Source of the DNA: Styela clava
Taxonomy: Eukaryota; Chordata; Ascidiacea; Stolidobranchia; Styelidae
Reading direction: 5' to 3'
DNA length: 64,000 bases
NCBI RefSeq assembly: GCF_964204865.1
Contig: NC_135263.1
Coordinates: 17,839,426-17,903,425, forward strand
Below, one piece after another: positions 45,567 through 56,059 of this stretch. Positions within the stretch are counted from its first letter, which is position 1. Every line of letters starts with the position of its first letter. Under the pieces are notes generated by a model that did not search any database, was not told the DNA's origin, and was given only the letters and a program-made list of their open reading frames with translations. The position numbers and the translations under genes were made by a program.

Positions 45567-45752
45567 AAGAGCAAAGCCCGTCCACCGGAATTAAAGAAGT
45601 CCACCGGAAATTGCGAGGTTTCGATCCTTTTATGAAACTGGTTGTGGATGATGGAACGGAGCGCAGAAAAGATTGGACCACTGGCATCTGTTGGAATGGT
45701 GGCCGTTCGTGGAAATTCGATATTGATGTTGGAAGCATTGGAACAGATATAA
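45567..45752 (+). pseudogene. SNRPG: SNRPG (Sm protein G) retropseudogene
   Basis: Three stretches match small nuclear ribonucleoprotein G in order: 'SKARPPELKK', then 'LRGFDPFMKLVVDD', then, one frame over, 'VGMVAVRGNSILMLEALEQI' followed by TAA. Sm G normally starts with Met-Ser-Lys-Ala and contains the same LRGFDPFMNLV core and RGNSI end. The copy has lost its start codon (ATG to AAG), has a deletion of roughly 15 codons after 'ELKK', and has a frameshift before the third block. No introns interrupt it, as expected for a processed copy. The 160-codon open frame on the opposite strand here is a shadow. Confidence 0.8.
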
Positions 45753-46261
45753 TGATTTTAAATTGAACTAATCGAAAACGACAAAAGAACCCGATACCCC
45801 AATCCATGACTTGTGCATAGACTGCTATGGAACATCCAATCTATTTACCAAGCTTGTTTTTTTAGTAACAATTTTTTGTCATTGTGTTGTTTTTGCAATG
45901 AAATTGAACTTGGTCTACAGCATCACCGTTTTGCGTCAGGAAGTGTATTTTTGTTCCATGTTTTTGTAGGAAAAGCACTGTTGTGTTACACATACACGTC
46001 TCACATTTTAATTTAAAAGGTAGAAGTTTATTCAATTATTTACTTCAATTTGCTGTTTTTGTTAAATTGCTTTCAAAGTACTGCCCGATTGTAAATCGCG
46101 GGTTTCTGTGTTTGTTTTATCCTTTTTTGGTGGGCGGGCACGTACATTGTACGCTTTTTAACTTTTTTAAAGTTATGCCCGTCTCCCAGGTATCTCTGCG
46201 TTTTGTTTTGTGTGTTTACTTTTTGTGTTGTTTATGTCAGAGAACCAAAATAAATGATTGA

Positions 46262-46980
46262 TTGATGAGAATGTGGATTTCGGAAGCAACTCAGAGGAAA
46301 ATGAATTAGATATTGAAGTTGATTCAATAAATATTATTTATTAGTTTTTTCTCAAATATACGTTAGTGTCGAAAATACTGTTCCTAAAATAAATTGCCTT
46401 TGTTCCAAATACACAACCACATAATTTGAGAAAAGACCAATTGTAATAATTCTGTTCACTATGTTATGTACATACTGTATTCATTTAATTTTCTTGACTA
46501 TTCCGTATAAATTTCTCAGTGAGAAATAACCGATTTATTTGTATGTTTTATGCTCACGATGTTAATTTGTGACTTAATTGCATAAAAATTGATGCATTTG
46601 ATGCCTTCTATAAAATGAATGCAACTTTTCTTGCTGTGTCGTAAAGCTATGGTTATTGATTTTTGGGGAATTCCTCCATATCTAATTTTTGCATCGGGAT
46701 TTTAACCGATTTCTTTGCGTTTTTGTGCTCAAGATGTTAATTTGCGACTTTATCGCAAAAAACTTGATGGATTCTATAAAAAGAATGCGACTTTTCATGC
46801 TGTGTCATAGTGAATCTATGGTCATTGATATTCGGGGAATCCCCTTATATCCATTTTTGCATCAGGCTTTTTGAATAATGTTTTAAAATGTGCAACTTTC
46901 GTTGGTGGGAACAAGCTGTAATGCTTTCAGTATGTTCATTTTCATAGAAAACTGAAGAATTTATTTAGTCACCAGAGGTG
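46262..46980. repeat. Duplicated block B, copy 1
   Basis: Matches 52935-53925 over most of its length: GTGGATTTCGGAAGCAACTC, ATTGCCTTTGTTCCAAATAC, TTCACTATGTTATGTA, GATGTTAATTTGTGAC. Its first 60 bases encode the same C-terminal tail ('VDFGSNSEE') as the CXC-type ORF at 52.8 kb. This copy has the uninterrupted site into which the 53057-53291 MITE jumped in the other copy. Confidence 0.75.
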
Positions 46981-47075
46981 CGCTACGAAACTCATTTTCT
47001 AGGTGTTTTTCAGGGCCTCGCCTCACGGCCTAGGCCGCAAGACGAGGCCGTTTATCTTTCAGTTTCGTAGCGCAC
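46978..47075. mobile_element. 98-bp foldback element with GTGCGCTACGAAACT ends
   Basis: Perfect 15-bp terminal inverted repeats GTGCGCTACGAAACT / AGTTTCGTAGCGCAC surround a GC-rich stem (CCTCACGGCC...GGCCGCAAGACGAGG). Left-end copies recur at 53926 and 54295. Confidence 0.7.
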
Positions 47076-47079
47076 ATAA

Positions 47080-47400
47080 GGTATCTAACTACCTGAAAAT
47101 GATTTTAAAATGTTTCTTAGAAATTTAGTAACAAATATTGCCTTGTTCCCATTTCCAAAAGTTGCACGTTTTACGAAAAAGACGCTTTTACTACATTTGT
47201 CCTATAGTCTCTTCTTTTCCGGTATCATGGGCCAATGAACGCAGACTTCTGCATGACGTAACAATTAAATTGGTCAGCTGTGGGTGGATCCCCCGTGGTC
47301 GTATGAATATCAGATGTACTACTTCTCGCTTTTGTGTTGAGTTGAGTAGCCTTTCCATAGTCTTTTTCAGTTATTATTAGTTGAGTTATTCTAAGAAGGT
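47080..47400. repeat. Duplicated block C, copy 1
   Basis: Matches 53990-54290 in inverse orientation (AAAAGTTGCACGTTTTACG, AGACGCTTTTACTAC, CTGCATGACGTAAC). It also contains a 5'-like GAGTAGCCTTTCCATAG segment shared by both. Confidence 0.6.
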
Positions 47401-47648
47401 GTTAAAAAAGTACAAGTAAGATATTAAACATAGCAATTTTAGTTGAGCACTAGCTCATAAGACGTTGTTAAATAGGTACGGTGCGGTAACTCCAATAAGG
47501 AAGGCTAACCTAGAATAATATATCACAAACAACGATATTTTCTGGCTTGCATGAAAGTTTTATGATTAATTCAATGTCTATTCTTGACTATTCAGTAGGC
47601 TTATATATACTACTATATAGGCCACGGCATATTTGAAAATATAAATTA

Positions 47649-47812
47649 ATGGCTGTTTCTGTAATGCACGGTTGTGTGGAAGAGTGGAAAATAAACAATT
47701 TTACTGATGTCGGTTGGTCTAAATCTAAATTCATAGAGTCGACAAGAACCTGGGAAGCAATGATAAGTTATGCCAGAGTGGAAAGTAAAGTAGCATTAAA
47801 AGCGATTGAGAG
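47649..47812 (+). CDS. Candidate first exon of a transposon-derived protein
   Basis: ATG at 47649 opens 54 codons ('WKINNFTDVGWSKSKFIEST', 'AMISYARVESKVALKAIER') and ends at a good donor, AG|GTGAGA, in phase 2. Residue choice looks protein-like. In invertebrate genomes I know N-terminal segments of this type ('FT..SW...') from uncharacterised multi-copy proteins that end in a CXC (tesmin/TSO1-like) motif; such a C-terminus is found on the same strand at 52.8 kb. Linking the two is inference, and intervening exons were not found. Confidence 0.35.
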
Positions 47813-47859
47813 GTGAGAAATCAAGTTGTAGACAGACAGTTGATGTTTTAAAATATAGT

Positions 47860-48235
47860 CCATAGGGCATTTCAGACTGTGATATACCGAAATTCAGTGC
47901 AAATATAGTCTAGTACCGGTATGCAAACACTACAGGACTGTATTACAACCAATGAGCATATATACGCTCATTGAGTAGTCTACATCAGATAAAATGCATA
48001 TATATTTAAGGTATTAGTCAGTATTTAGTGGTATTTTTACACTCATGCTGTTCCAAATATGATTTTCTTCATTTTAGATACTGTACTACAAAAGAAAACG
48101 GCAATGTTCTACCAATCCAACCTCTAGCTAATCCCTGCTGCTATCAGTGCTATAAAATGGATCGAACAAGAAGTCTTGAAGCGTAAAGGTATATGAGAAT
48201 CATAACAGTTGCAAACAGCTTAAATAGGCTATTCA
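47860..48235. repeat. Duplicated block A, copy 2
   Basis: Paralogous to 45120-45475. A short local duplication (AATGAGCATATATACGCTCATT) is unique to this copy. The left arm of the perfect inverted repeat begins inside it at 48206. Confidence 0.7.
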
Positions 48236-48556
48236 TAATGAAATACTATCGCACTTTTCTGCAATTGGAACTGCCCATCAAACTGATGTTGGAGACTTCA
48301 TTGAGTTTTTCAATTCATCTTTTTCTCAACTATGAAGATTTTTGAGGTTAACGAATCATTACTTCATACAGTGAACAAACATTTCCCCAGCTTTATTCAT
48401 CAATGATTCGTTAACCTCAAAAATCTTCATAGTTGAGAAAAAGATGAATTGAAAAACTCAATGAAGTCTCCAACATCAGTTTGATGGGCAGTTCCAATTG
48501 CAGAAAAGTGCGATAGTATTTCATTATGAATAGCCTATTTAAGCTGTTTGCAACTG
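48206..48556. repeat. Perfect 155-bp inverted repeat with 41-base spacer
   Basis: Bases 48206-48360 and 48402-48556 are exact reverse complements over 155 bp, checked base by base. The spacer is 48361-48401. Pairing stops with a mismatch at both ends. No other inverted repeat in the window approaches this identity. The right arm abuts the GAACCCACGTACATTTG element. It is either a very recent fold-back duplication or an assembly error; an RNA from it would form a long perfect hairpin. Confidence 0.95.
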
Positions 48557-48766
48557 GGTTCCATTACATTTGAACCCACGTACATTTGAACCCATGGCAA
48601 TTGCACCTGCATACTATTGCACCTATGGAAATTTTTTTGTTGTACGGATAGTTGAACCCATACTAACCCTAACCCATGGGTTTCAGCACCCGCATATTGA
48701 TTGAACCCGCGGATATAGACATGGGTTCAAATGTACGTGGGTTCAAATGTACGGTCACCGAAGAAT
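48557..48766. mobile_element. MITE with ACATTTGAACCCACGT ends
   Basis: TTACATTTGAACCCACGTAC plus ATTTGAACCCATGG at the left is mirrored by CATGGGTTCAAATGTACG plus TGGGTTCAAATGTACGGTC at the right. The middle has CATACTAACCCTAACCCATG. No target duplication could be assigned because the left end touches the perfect inverted repeat. Confidence 0.7.
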
Positions 48767-50077
48767 GTAAATGATACCAATGACATTAAACAACATGATA
48801 GGCAACTCTGACGTCACTCCATAAGGCTACAGGCGAAAGATTGTATTTCATGATACGCTCCAATGCACATATTTCTCATCGCCTTTCGTGACCGTTTTCC
48901 GCTCGCTTTTGCTACTCGGCGTTTTCTTTACGTGTAGTACCTTCCTATTTGCGCCTGTAACGAAAGAAAATAATCCTTATATCTAAGAAGATTTGCTCAC
49001 TTGGAAAACTGGAATCACAGACAAGCTGTGAAGAGTAATTCTGGACATCATAGACGTTTTTTTATCAGAGAAGATTACAAACGCGATAGCGTAAAGATTC
49101 GTGTGGAACATTTTGCAGATAATGACAAAGTTTAGAGTTAGTAATTTTAATGTTTGCGCTTAAACATTGAAATTTCATTTAAAGGGGGTGTCATACAAAA
49201 CAGCAAAACTGTTTTTACTTCTTTTTACGGTGCTGTGGAACAATTCCATAACACAAAGTTTGCACCTATCGAACTTGCTTTAGTAGGTGAATTTATTAGA
49301 CATATTACATATTCAGTTAATCGTAGGTAACATTTCTGGTACATAATGCCCCGTAGATAGGTTTGTGTCTAAATTTAGCTCATAGCTCACTAATTAATAT
49401 TATCTTCGATGCAGGAGGTTGCAGGGCTGAATTCAACTTTCAGCCTTACCGATCACCTGGCGATGCTCATTTAGTTTGGCTCGAGCAAGTCCTCTTGAAA
49501 GACTTGTGTGAATGGGAACTACCTATATGTTTTGCCTTCCTCCGATTTTAGAAGACAAATTTATTCTGAGGGATTTCGCATATAATTCTCATTGATTGTT
49601 GGCTGTTTATAATTTCTATTAATTGTGAATTCTGATCATAACAAAGAGTTAAAAAATATTTTACGTAATTTACTAGCACCTTTTTCTTGTCAGTACTCCA
49701 AGCTGAGGTAATAAACAAGACAATACATTTATGTCATCTGGAAGCAAAATGTGCACACTAATTAAAAGTTTGACACATTGAGATAATACACCATGACAGG
49801 AAATAAAAGTTAAAGATATATATGACCATCACATGGTAATTAAAATTAAAAAAAAATAATAGCGGCTGTGGAGTAGGAAAAGTTCAAGACAAAGAAAAGA
49901 ACAAAAGTTCATAGCTCATGAACTCTCAATTTTGCCCCCATTGCTTTGTGAAAGCCAATATATTCCAAGTGGCTGAATTGGTTTACCTTTATGATAGCAA
50001 CGATTTTGTATTCAATATAGCGAGTTTTTTTTCAATTTATTTGAAGTGATATTATTTTCCAAAGCAATGCTTTAATC
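48767..50077. other. Intergenic
   Basis: No supported gene. The open frame at 49363-49551 lacks start context or motifs. Composition is AT-rich with a more GC-rich patch around 48.8-48.95 kb. Confidence 0.4.
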
Positions 50078-50085
50078 ATCTAGAT

Positions 50086-51239
50086 CAGTGGTGTCAAACT
50101 CATGGGTTTTCGAGAGCCGCATTGCATTTTGAAAATTGTAAAAAGGGCCGCAAACAGTTTTTTATAATGTATACTTGAAAGATAATTTCAGTTTGTGACA
50201 TATATTGTGATGCAACTAAACAGTTGGATTAAGTTTTATTATTTTCTTCAATTTCAAATGCAATTACATATTAATATTTGCATTCCACTATTATTGCAAG
50301 TTACTGTATTTTTTACAAAAAATCATAAAATTCTATGTACAACCATCAAAATTATTTTCAAACAAGCTTTAGATAAGGAAAGAATATTACATACACTTAA
50401 TCTAAATATATGGACCTAAAATTGACAAAAATACTACAGTATAAACTCATTGTTTTTTTTAATTACATTTGTCCTGACGTTTGGCATCTTTTATGTGTCA
50501 CCAGCATACTAAGGCCAGGCTGAAATGATTTTATAGTACCAACTCTAACTAACGAGGCCACATGATCATGGGTTAATCTGGATCTTTGTGAATGTCTTAT
50601 TAATTCCAGTAATGCAAAAAAGTTACTTTTATCATTTCATGTATAGATCAGTAAAAGAACAAATTACAGATTTTTTCGACAAGACATTTCGCACCACATT
50701 GCGTGGCATAGGATTGCTTGAATTATTATTGATATTGATTTTAGTAACTAAGTCGTTGTATAATTATATTAATATACAAACACCTGGAAATTTTCTGTTC
50801 GAAGTTGGTTTTCGAATTTGTCATATTGACTGCTGAGCCTATTGTGTTTTTTCATTGTATTGATGGAAATATGACAAATTAAACAATGTGCTTCAGAATT
50901 TTGTGAAAAGCAGTTTGTTACAACTCTCATTTTCTTCGAAAATGCCACCTTCTTCATGTACTTTGCGTTTAATTTAATCACTCACGTGTTTTATTCAAGT
51001 ATTCTTTTGCAAGCTTGATGTGTATTCTTAATTGGGTCAGAATGTGGAAAAAAAAATTAATATTCCAAAACTACTTTCAGTAAATTGTTTTCTGTGTGAA
51101 TAATCAATTTCACTTTAAAAGGTTTGAAAAATCTGTTACATTTAGATAAAAAAAAACTTCCAAAATACTATTATAATTATTGTTAAGCGTTCGAGGGCCG
51201 CACTGGAAGTTCTCTGGGGCCGCGAGTTTGAGATCCCTG
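50086..51239. mobile_element. hAT-like element with GGGCCGC ends, 1.15 kb
   Basis: CAGTGGTGTCAAACTCATGG with GAGAGCCGCATTGC at the left faces GGGCCGCACTGG and GCGAGTTTGAGATCCCTG at the right. The flanks ATCTAGAT (50078-50085) and GTCTAGAT (51240-51247) agree at 7 of 8. Interior frames (for example 50588-50836) show no transposase motif. Confidence 0.85.
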
Positions 51240-51247
51240 GTCTAGAT

Positions 51248-52250
51248 TGAAGTTGTCCAAAAAATATATGATAGTATTTTATCATGAATGATGATTATAC
51301 CCCTTCCGGAATTTCTTCTATAGTACTACCAAAAGTTGATGAACCAAATATAACACAGGTGCAGTGAGTTACCCGTAATCCTCATTTTCCAAAGCTGTTT
51401 TAAGTATGTCTGGCGTGTTTTGTGCCTTTTTACAAATAAGACCGAGTATGCGCTTTAGTATTTAGTATTTTACGCTTTGGAATTTTTAGTTATTTTTCTC
51501 AAGCCCTGGAGGATGTGGAGGCCATACACAACTCTACCGGAGGGTCAAATGTCTTTGCATGCCTTCATAGGTTGTTTATCTATTGCAGAGTACTCCTTCT
51601 GCTATAGTTGTCCTGTGAATAAATAATAGGAAATTGAGATTAGACGAATAGTTGAAAGTTTTGCTTTATGTCGGCTTAATTTCTTGATTGATATACTTAC
51701 TATTTCTGCTATTGCCTCTTGTGCTGCAGGAGTCTCACAATGCTTAGACAGGTTTGTCCACAACTTTCACATCTGAAGAAAGAGAGGAGATTTATTAATT
51801 TTCGTTAAGAATAAATAAAGCATTCTATATGATTTAGAATGGAAAAGCTGATAAATCCAATATCTCATGTTTTATGTAAAAAATATTTCACTGAATTTAG
51901 TATATAAATCAACTAATAAAAGGGTTTAATCAGAAAATTACAAGCATTCGTGGCTCCAAATACTTAAGAGATCAGACTATACAATATAGACCGGTATGAG
52001 TGAAATGTTAGGTGAACTTGTTAACACTTTGATTCAATACGCAAATAAAAGTGAATGCGCAACAGTATGTTACAATGAGCAGCAATCAACAATGAGTATA
52101 TATCCTCACTGATTAAAAAAATCTAACTTGAGGTGCATGAACTATTTGAAACCGTAAGGGGTAAGTAAATATGTAATTTCGGCAAATGAGCAACTACGTA
52201 CCGTACTGAATTAATAACTTCGTAGTATTTGACAAAGGCTGGCTTTCCCA
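51248..52250. other. Intergenic
   Basis: AT-rich sequence without a supported gene or recognised repeat. Confidence 0.4.
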
Positions 52251-52329
52251 CATGTACTTAACAGTGCGATGCCCGGGTGTGATATACAACAATAGTATTA
52301 ACCTTACCTTTTTTCGATTTCCTTTTACC

Positions 52330-52981
52330 TTAACTTTCCAAAATATCATTAAAATCGACAACAACTGTCAAAGAAGGCACGAACACCATTCGTGCTACGC
52401 CTTGAAAGCAGCACACATCCGCTCGTTTTCGTCTCGTCAAGTATGTGCATTGGAGCGTGCTATCGAATACGATCTTCGGACAAAAATGCCGGAGTTGCGC
52501 ATCATGTTGTTAAATGTCATTGATGATACCAAGGCATGTCTTTTTAACACTGGCAAACATATGGATTATACTCTTCTACCCAACAATGATTCACTGAAGA
52601 AGCATGTGGGGCAAGAAGCAAGCAAGCTGATGGCAAATTACCAGGCAGGACTTCATCATCGTTGCCTAGAGGCCCTAGAACCAAGGCCAATTATTCTCCC
52701 ACCTATCGGCCATAGATGTGTTCTTGATAAGAGTGTTTTGCGGGTTAAATTGATAGATCTACTTCCAGCCCCCCAAATCAGTTTTTGAGTTGGCATACTG
52801 CAAGTGTAAGAAAAATATTCAAAATAATTTATGCACGTGTGCCAAAAGCGACCTAAATTGCACAGATTTTTCTTTTAGTATTGACTTCAAAAACAACAGT
52901 ACACTCATAGAGGAGAAGTCGATATCCGAGACAGTGGATTTCGGAAACAATTCAGAAGAAAGCAAATTGAAGTTGATTTAA
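52330..52981 (+). pseudogene. C-terminal part of a CXC-type transposon-like ORF, frameshifted
   Basis: The frame to 52788 encodes 'MPELRIMLLNVIDDTKACLF' and onward, through 'KHMDYTLLPNNDSLKKHVG' to 'VLRVKLIDLLPAPQISF'. After a one-base shift it continues 'LAYCKCKKNIQNNLCTCAKS' and 'DLNCTDFSF'. The spacing C-x-C-x7-C-x-C-x6-C is that of a tesmin/TSO1-like CXC tail, which occurs at the end of many multi-copy invertebrate ORFs; the expected last cysteines are gone ('TDFSFS'). The stretch looks like a decaying copy on the plus strand. Its tail 'VDFGNNSEES' is shared with the block at 46.26 kb. Confidence 0.6.
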
Positions 52982-53925
52982 TAAATATCATTTTTTTTTG
53001 GACATCTGTTAGTGTCCTTAACCTGTTTGTAGAAATAATATTGCCTTTGTTCAAATGGGGCTCCCGAAGTATGCGAACCAAGATGCCGGACATCGGAATG
53101 TAATATGTGTACTAGGTTAGGGTTAGGCCATAATTTTAGGTATAAATACTACGGGAGGCTCTTGGCTAGTCTTCGAACTGATAATAGGACTAAAATAAGG
53201 AAAATTGGAAAAAATTATCTCCTAACCCTAACCTAGTACACATATTACGTTCCGATGTCCGCCATCTTGGTTCGCATACTTCGGGAGCACCGTTCAAATA
53301 CATAACCACATGAACTAAATAAAGACAAATTGTAATATTTCTGTTCACTATGTTATGTAGGCCCTACAAATTGTACATTCATCTAATTTTCTTGACTTCT
53401 CCGGTAAATTTCTAAGTGAGAAATAACTGATTTATTTGTGTTCACGATGTTAATTTGTGACTTCATTGCTTAAAAATAAATACGTTTGATAGCTTCTATA
53501 AAATGAATGCAGTTTCTTATGCTGTTCTTGTTGTAAACTGCGTGTGGTTATTACATAAAACTTATTCGCTAATCTGAATCAGCGTTGTTGGTGTTCCTGC
53601 TTGAAGACCTTTCGAGGTCCCTCGCGACCCCTCTCACACAATTAAAGTATTTTTTTGTTGTTGGGTATATGTATGCCATATTTTTCGTAATCTACCTAAT
53701 ATATTATGATTGACTGAGGAAGTCTGATTTTGGTCAGGCAAACGTTACAGAAATACATTTGTGTTAGTGTGCTGCAGGGCTCTTGAATTGCATGGTTCTT
53801 ATGCTGTGTTGTTGTAAACCTATGGTTATTGAATTTCCGGGAACCCCTTATATTCAATTTCGCATCAGGATTGTGGAACAAGTTCATTTTCATACAAAAC
53901 TAAGATATTTATGTAGTTACCAGAT
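52935..53925. repeat. Duplicated block B, copy 2
   Basis: Paralogous to 46262-46980, interrupted by the MITE at 53057-53291 and by a segment around 53540-53790 not present in copy 1. Confidence 0.75.
53057..53291. mobile_element. GGYRCTCC-family MITE with perfect target duplication and empty site
   Basis: GGGGCTCC to GGAGCACC, flanked by GTTCAAAT on both sides (53049-53056 and 53292-53299). Block B copy 1 reads CCTTTGTTCCAAATACACAA with no insert, a direct empty-site control. It contains GGTTAGGGTTAGG and CCTAACCCTAACC. Confidence 0.92.
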
Positions 53926-53989
53926 GTGCGCTACGAAACTCATTTTGGGCGTTTTTCAAGGCCTCGATCGTCTCACGGCCCATATCCGT

Positions 53990-54290
53990 GGTAAGGATCT
54001 ACAAGTGTTTAATAACTTAATTATACTTTTTAACAACGTCTTAGCATAACTAAACAGGGCTATGGAAAGGCTACCCAACTAAACGCAAGATCGAGCAGTA
54101 ATAACTAAGATTCATCCGCCCGCTAACAGCAGATTCAATTCATTTGTTACGTCATGCAGAAGTCATTGTTCATTGCCGGAAATGTAGAGAATATAGGACA
54201 GATCGGAGCACATATTTCTTGTAGTAAAAGCGTCTTTCCGTAAAACGTGCAACTTTTGGAAAATTTTAGAATTATTTCCAGGTTGTTCTC
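53990..54290. repeat. Duplicated block C, copy 2 (inverse)
   Basis: Reverse-complement match to 47080-47400, followed at 54295 by another GTGCGCTACGAAACT end. Confidence 0.6.
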
Positions 54291-54354
54291 TTATGTGCGC
54301 TACGAAACTCATTTTCTAGGCGCTTTTCATGTTCCGCCTCACGGTCTAAGCGCA

Positions 54355-54813
54355 GAACAGAGGGAAACATTTTTCTTTCAATATTTATTAGCGTCCGTGA
54401 ATTTTTGAACAATTTGATGGGAAACAGTATACAGTGGTAGGGAATGATCACGAGTTTATATCAGTAATCTTCAACATCTTTAGATAATCCAAGTTATCCA
54501 ACATGACGCACCCTAACCTGGTACACATACTGAGTTCAGGTTGTGCGTCATCTTGGTGCACATACTTCTGGAGCTCCAAAATTTCTTTGATTTTGCTTGT
54601 TGGTGTGCTCATATTGCGTCATCTTAGGTTATTTAAAGATGTTGAAGATTACTGATATAAACTCGTGATCATTCCCTACTACTGTATACTGTTTCCAATC
54701 AAATTGTTTAAAATTTCACAGACGCTAATAAATAATGAAAGAAAAATGTTCGCTCTCTTCTGCGCTGTTTCGCGCCTTTCTGCCCTCTTCGCGCTTTATT
54801 CAGTAAGTAGTAA
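54355..54813. mobile_element. Decayed foldback element related to 400-1188, with a nested MITE
   Basis: About 140-bp arms at 54360-54505 and 54620-54770 are imperfect inverse copies (AGGGAATGATCACGAGTTTA, TCAGTAATCTTCAACATCTT). The right end finishes GCGCTTTATTCAGTAAGTAG then TAAGACC, the same terminus as the 400-1188 element. The left terminus is missing. The loop holds a short GGYRCTCC MITE remnant (54510-54577: CCTAACCTGGTACACATACT to CTTCTGGAGCTCC). Confidence 0.7.
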
Positions 54814-55314
54814 GACCTGTATAATATACATACAGTCATAGCCTACGTTCAGCACTTACTGACCTACGGTATGCCTAAGGTACAGAATTACAATGCAGCA
54901 GTGTGACAGTTGTTAAGTTTAGATAGATAGATACCGGTAACGTTAGATTTTATTTAGCAATGCTATTGCTAGGCGTATTTTAGTAGTTGTTTACGATTCC
55001 GAGTTTGTTTATGATCATTGTTTTGTTTCCAGCTAACAGCTTCCGTACCGGTACCTACTGTACCGTACCAGTACCGGTCAAGCAGTAGGTTGAGAATGTT
55101 ACATTGACTACGGTACCTACCGTACTTGGTTGGTTTGGTATCACAATTTTGTATAATTTTTCGTTAGCATTGTTTTCATTTGTTTCAGACCTTTATGAGT
55201 TATGGACCTGGTGACTAATTTTTTTTGTTATTTACAGAATAGAATATACCGTACCGGTACTAGCCTACAATCAGACAATGGTACATTTGTGCTTTGTGTG
55301 CAGTCGAAACGAGG

Positions 55315-55560
55315 CGCAGTTCTTAACGTACCACTTCATGGCAGCTCCTGCCACGAACGAACCGTGGCATCTCTTGCCATGGTTTTATTGCGCTATTGCA
55401 GTATTGAGTAATCAGTATTAACGGTATATTCACAAATTCATGTACCAGATTTTAAATGATCATACGGAATTATATCTATCCAAACCCTAACCCTAACCCC
55501 AGATCCATCAAAACTGTATCCATAAAAAAAACGTTCCAACTTACCCAATATTTGTCACCA
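55315..55560. repeat. Second copy of the core of the 400-1188 element, without the nested MITE
   Basis: CTCCTGCCACGAACGAACCG, CTTGCCATGGTTTTAT and AAACCCTAACCCTAACCCC match 593-700 and 826-905 in order. The 110 bases of the nested MITE are absent, and ATCTATCCAAACCC stands where ATCTACCTTTTT and TTTTACCTAACCC flank the insert in the other copy. Confidence 0.75.
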
Positions 55561-55944
55561 TGAGGGACAACCCTGTTTTTACGGTTTTGCTGCCGTGGTT
55601 ATGGCAGCAAAATTTTACCTGCCATTGGTTTTCAATTTGCTGTCGCGGTAACGGCAGCTCGTCATTGGTTTGTGGCAGCTAAAAGTCAGTCGCCATAGGT
55701 TTGGCTATAGCGGCCATGGTATGGAAATACCGCCATGGTTTTGCAGCAGCTGCAGACGCCACAGAATACACAAAACTGCACTTCGTCAAAACTGCAAAAC
55801 ATGACACCTTCGAACATCATCTTAAATTTTACCTAATTTCCCTTTTGTTAATCCAGTACATCATGTGTGCGCTTATAATTACTGAATTAGTATTAAATAA
55901 AAATTTCAGGATATTTTGCTGTTTTAGTAGAATGGTTAAAACAG

Positions 55945-56030
55945 CTAAATCATATGGCAAAAAAAGGCAAACCACAGCCTCTTGCCTGGTTACCAGTTCA
56001 TGTAGGCTATTCCAAAACATTATACTGTTA
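55945..56030 (-). repeat. SINE tail fragment
   Basis: GGCAAACCACAGCCTCTTGC, TGGTTACCAGTTCATGTAGG matches the tail of the SINE at 60.15-60.2 kb (GGCGAACCACGACCTCTCGT, CAGTTACCATTCCATGTCGG). Confidence 0.5.
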
Positions 56031-56059
56031 TTTGCAATGGAAAAAGAGTATATTCCTTC

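Noticed and set aside
45325..45807. 160-codon minus-strand frame
   Set aside because: It is antisense to the SNRPG retropseudogene and a duplicated block.
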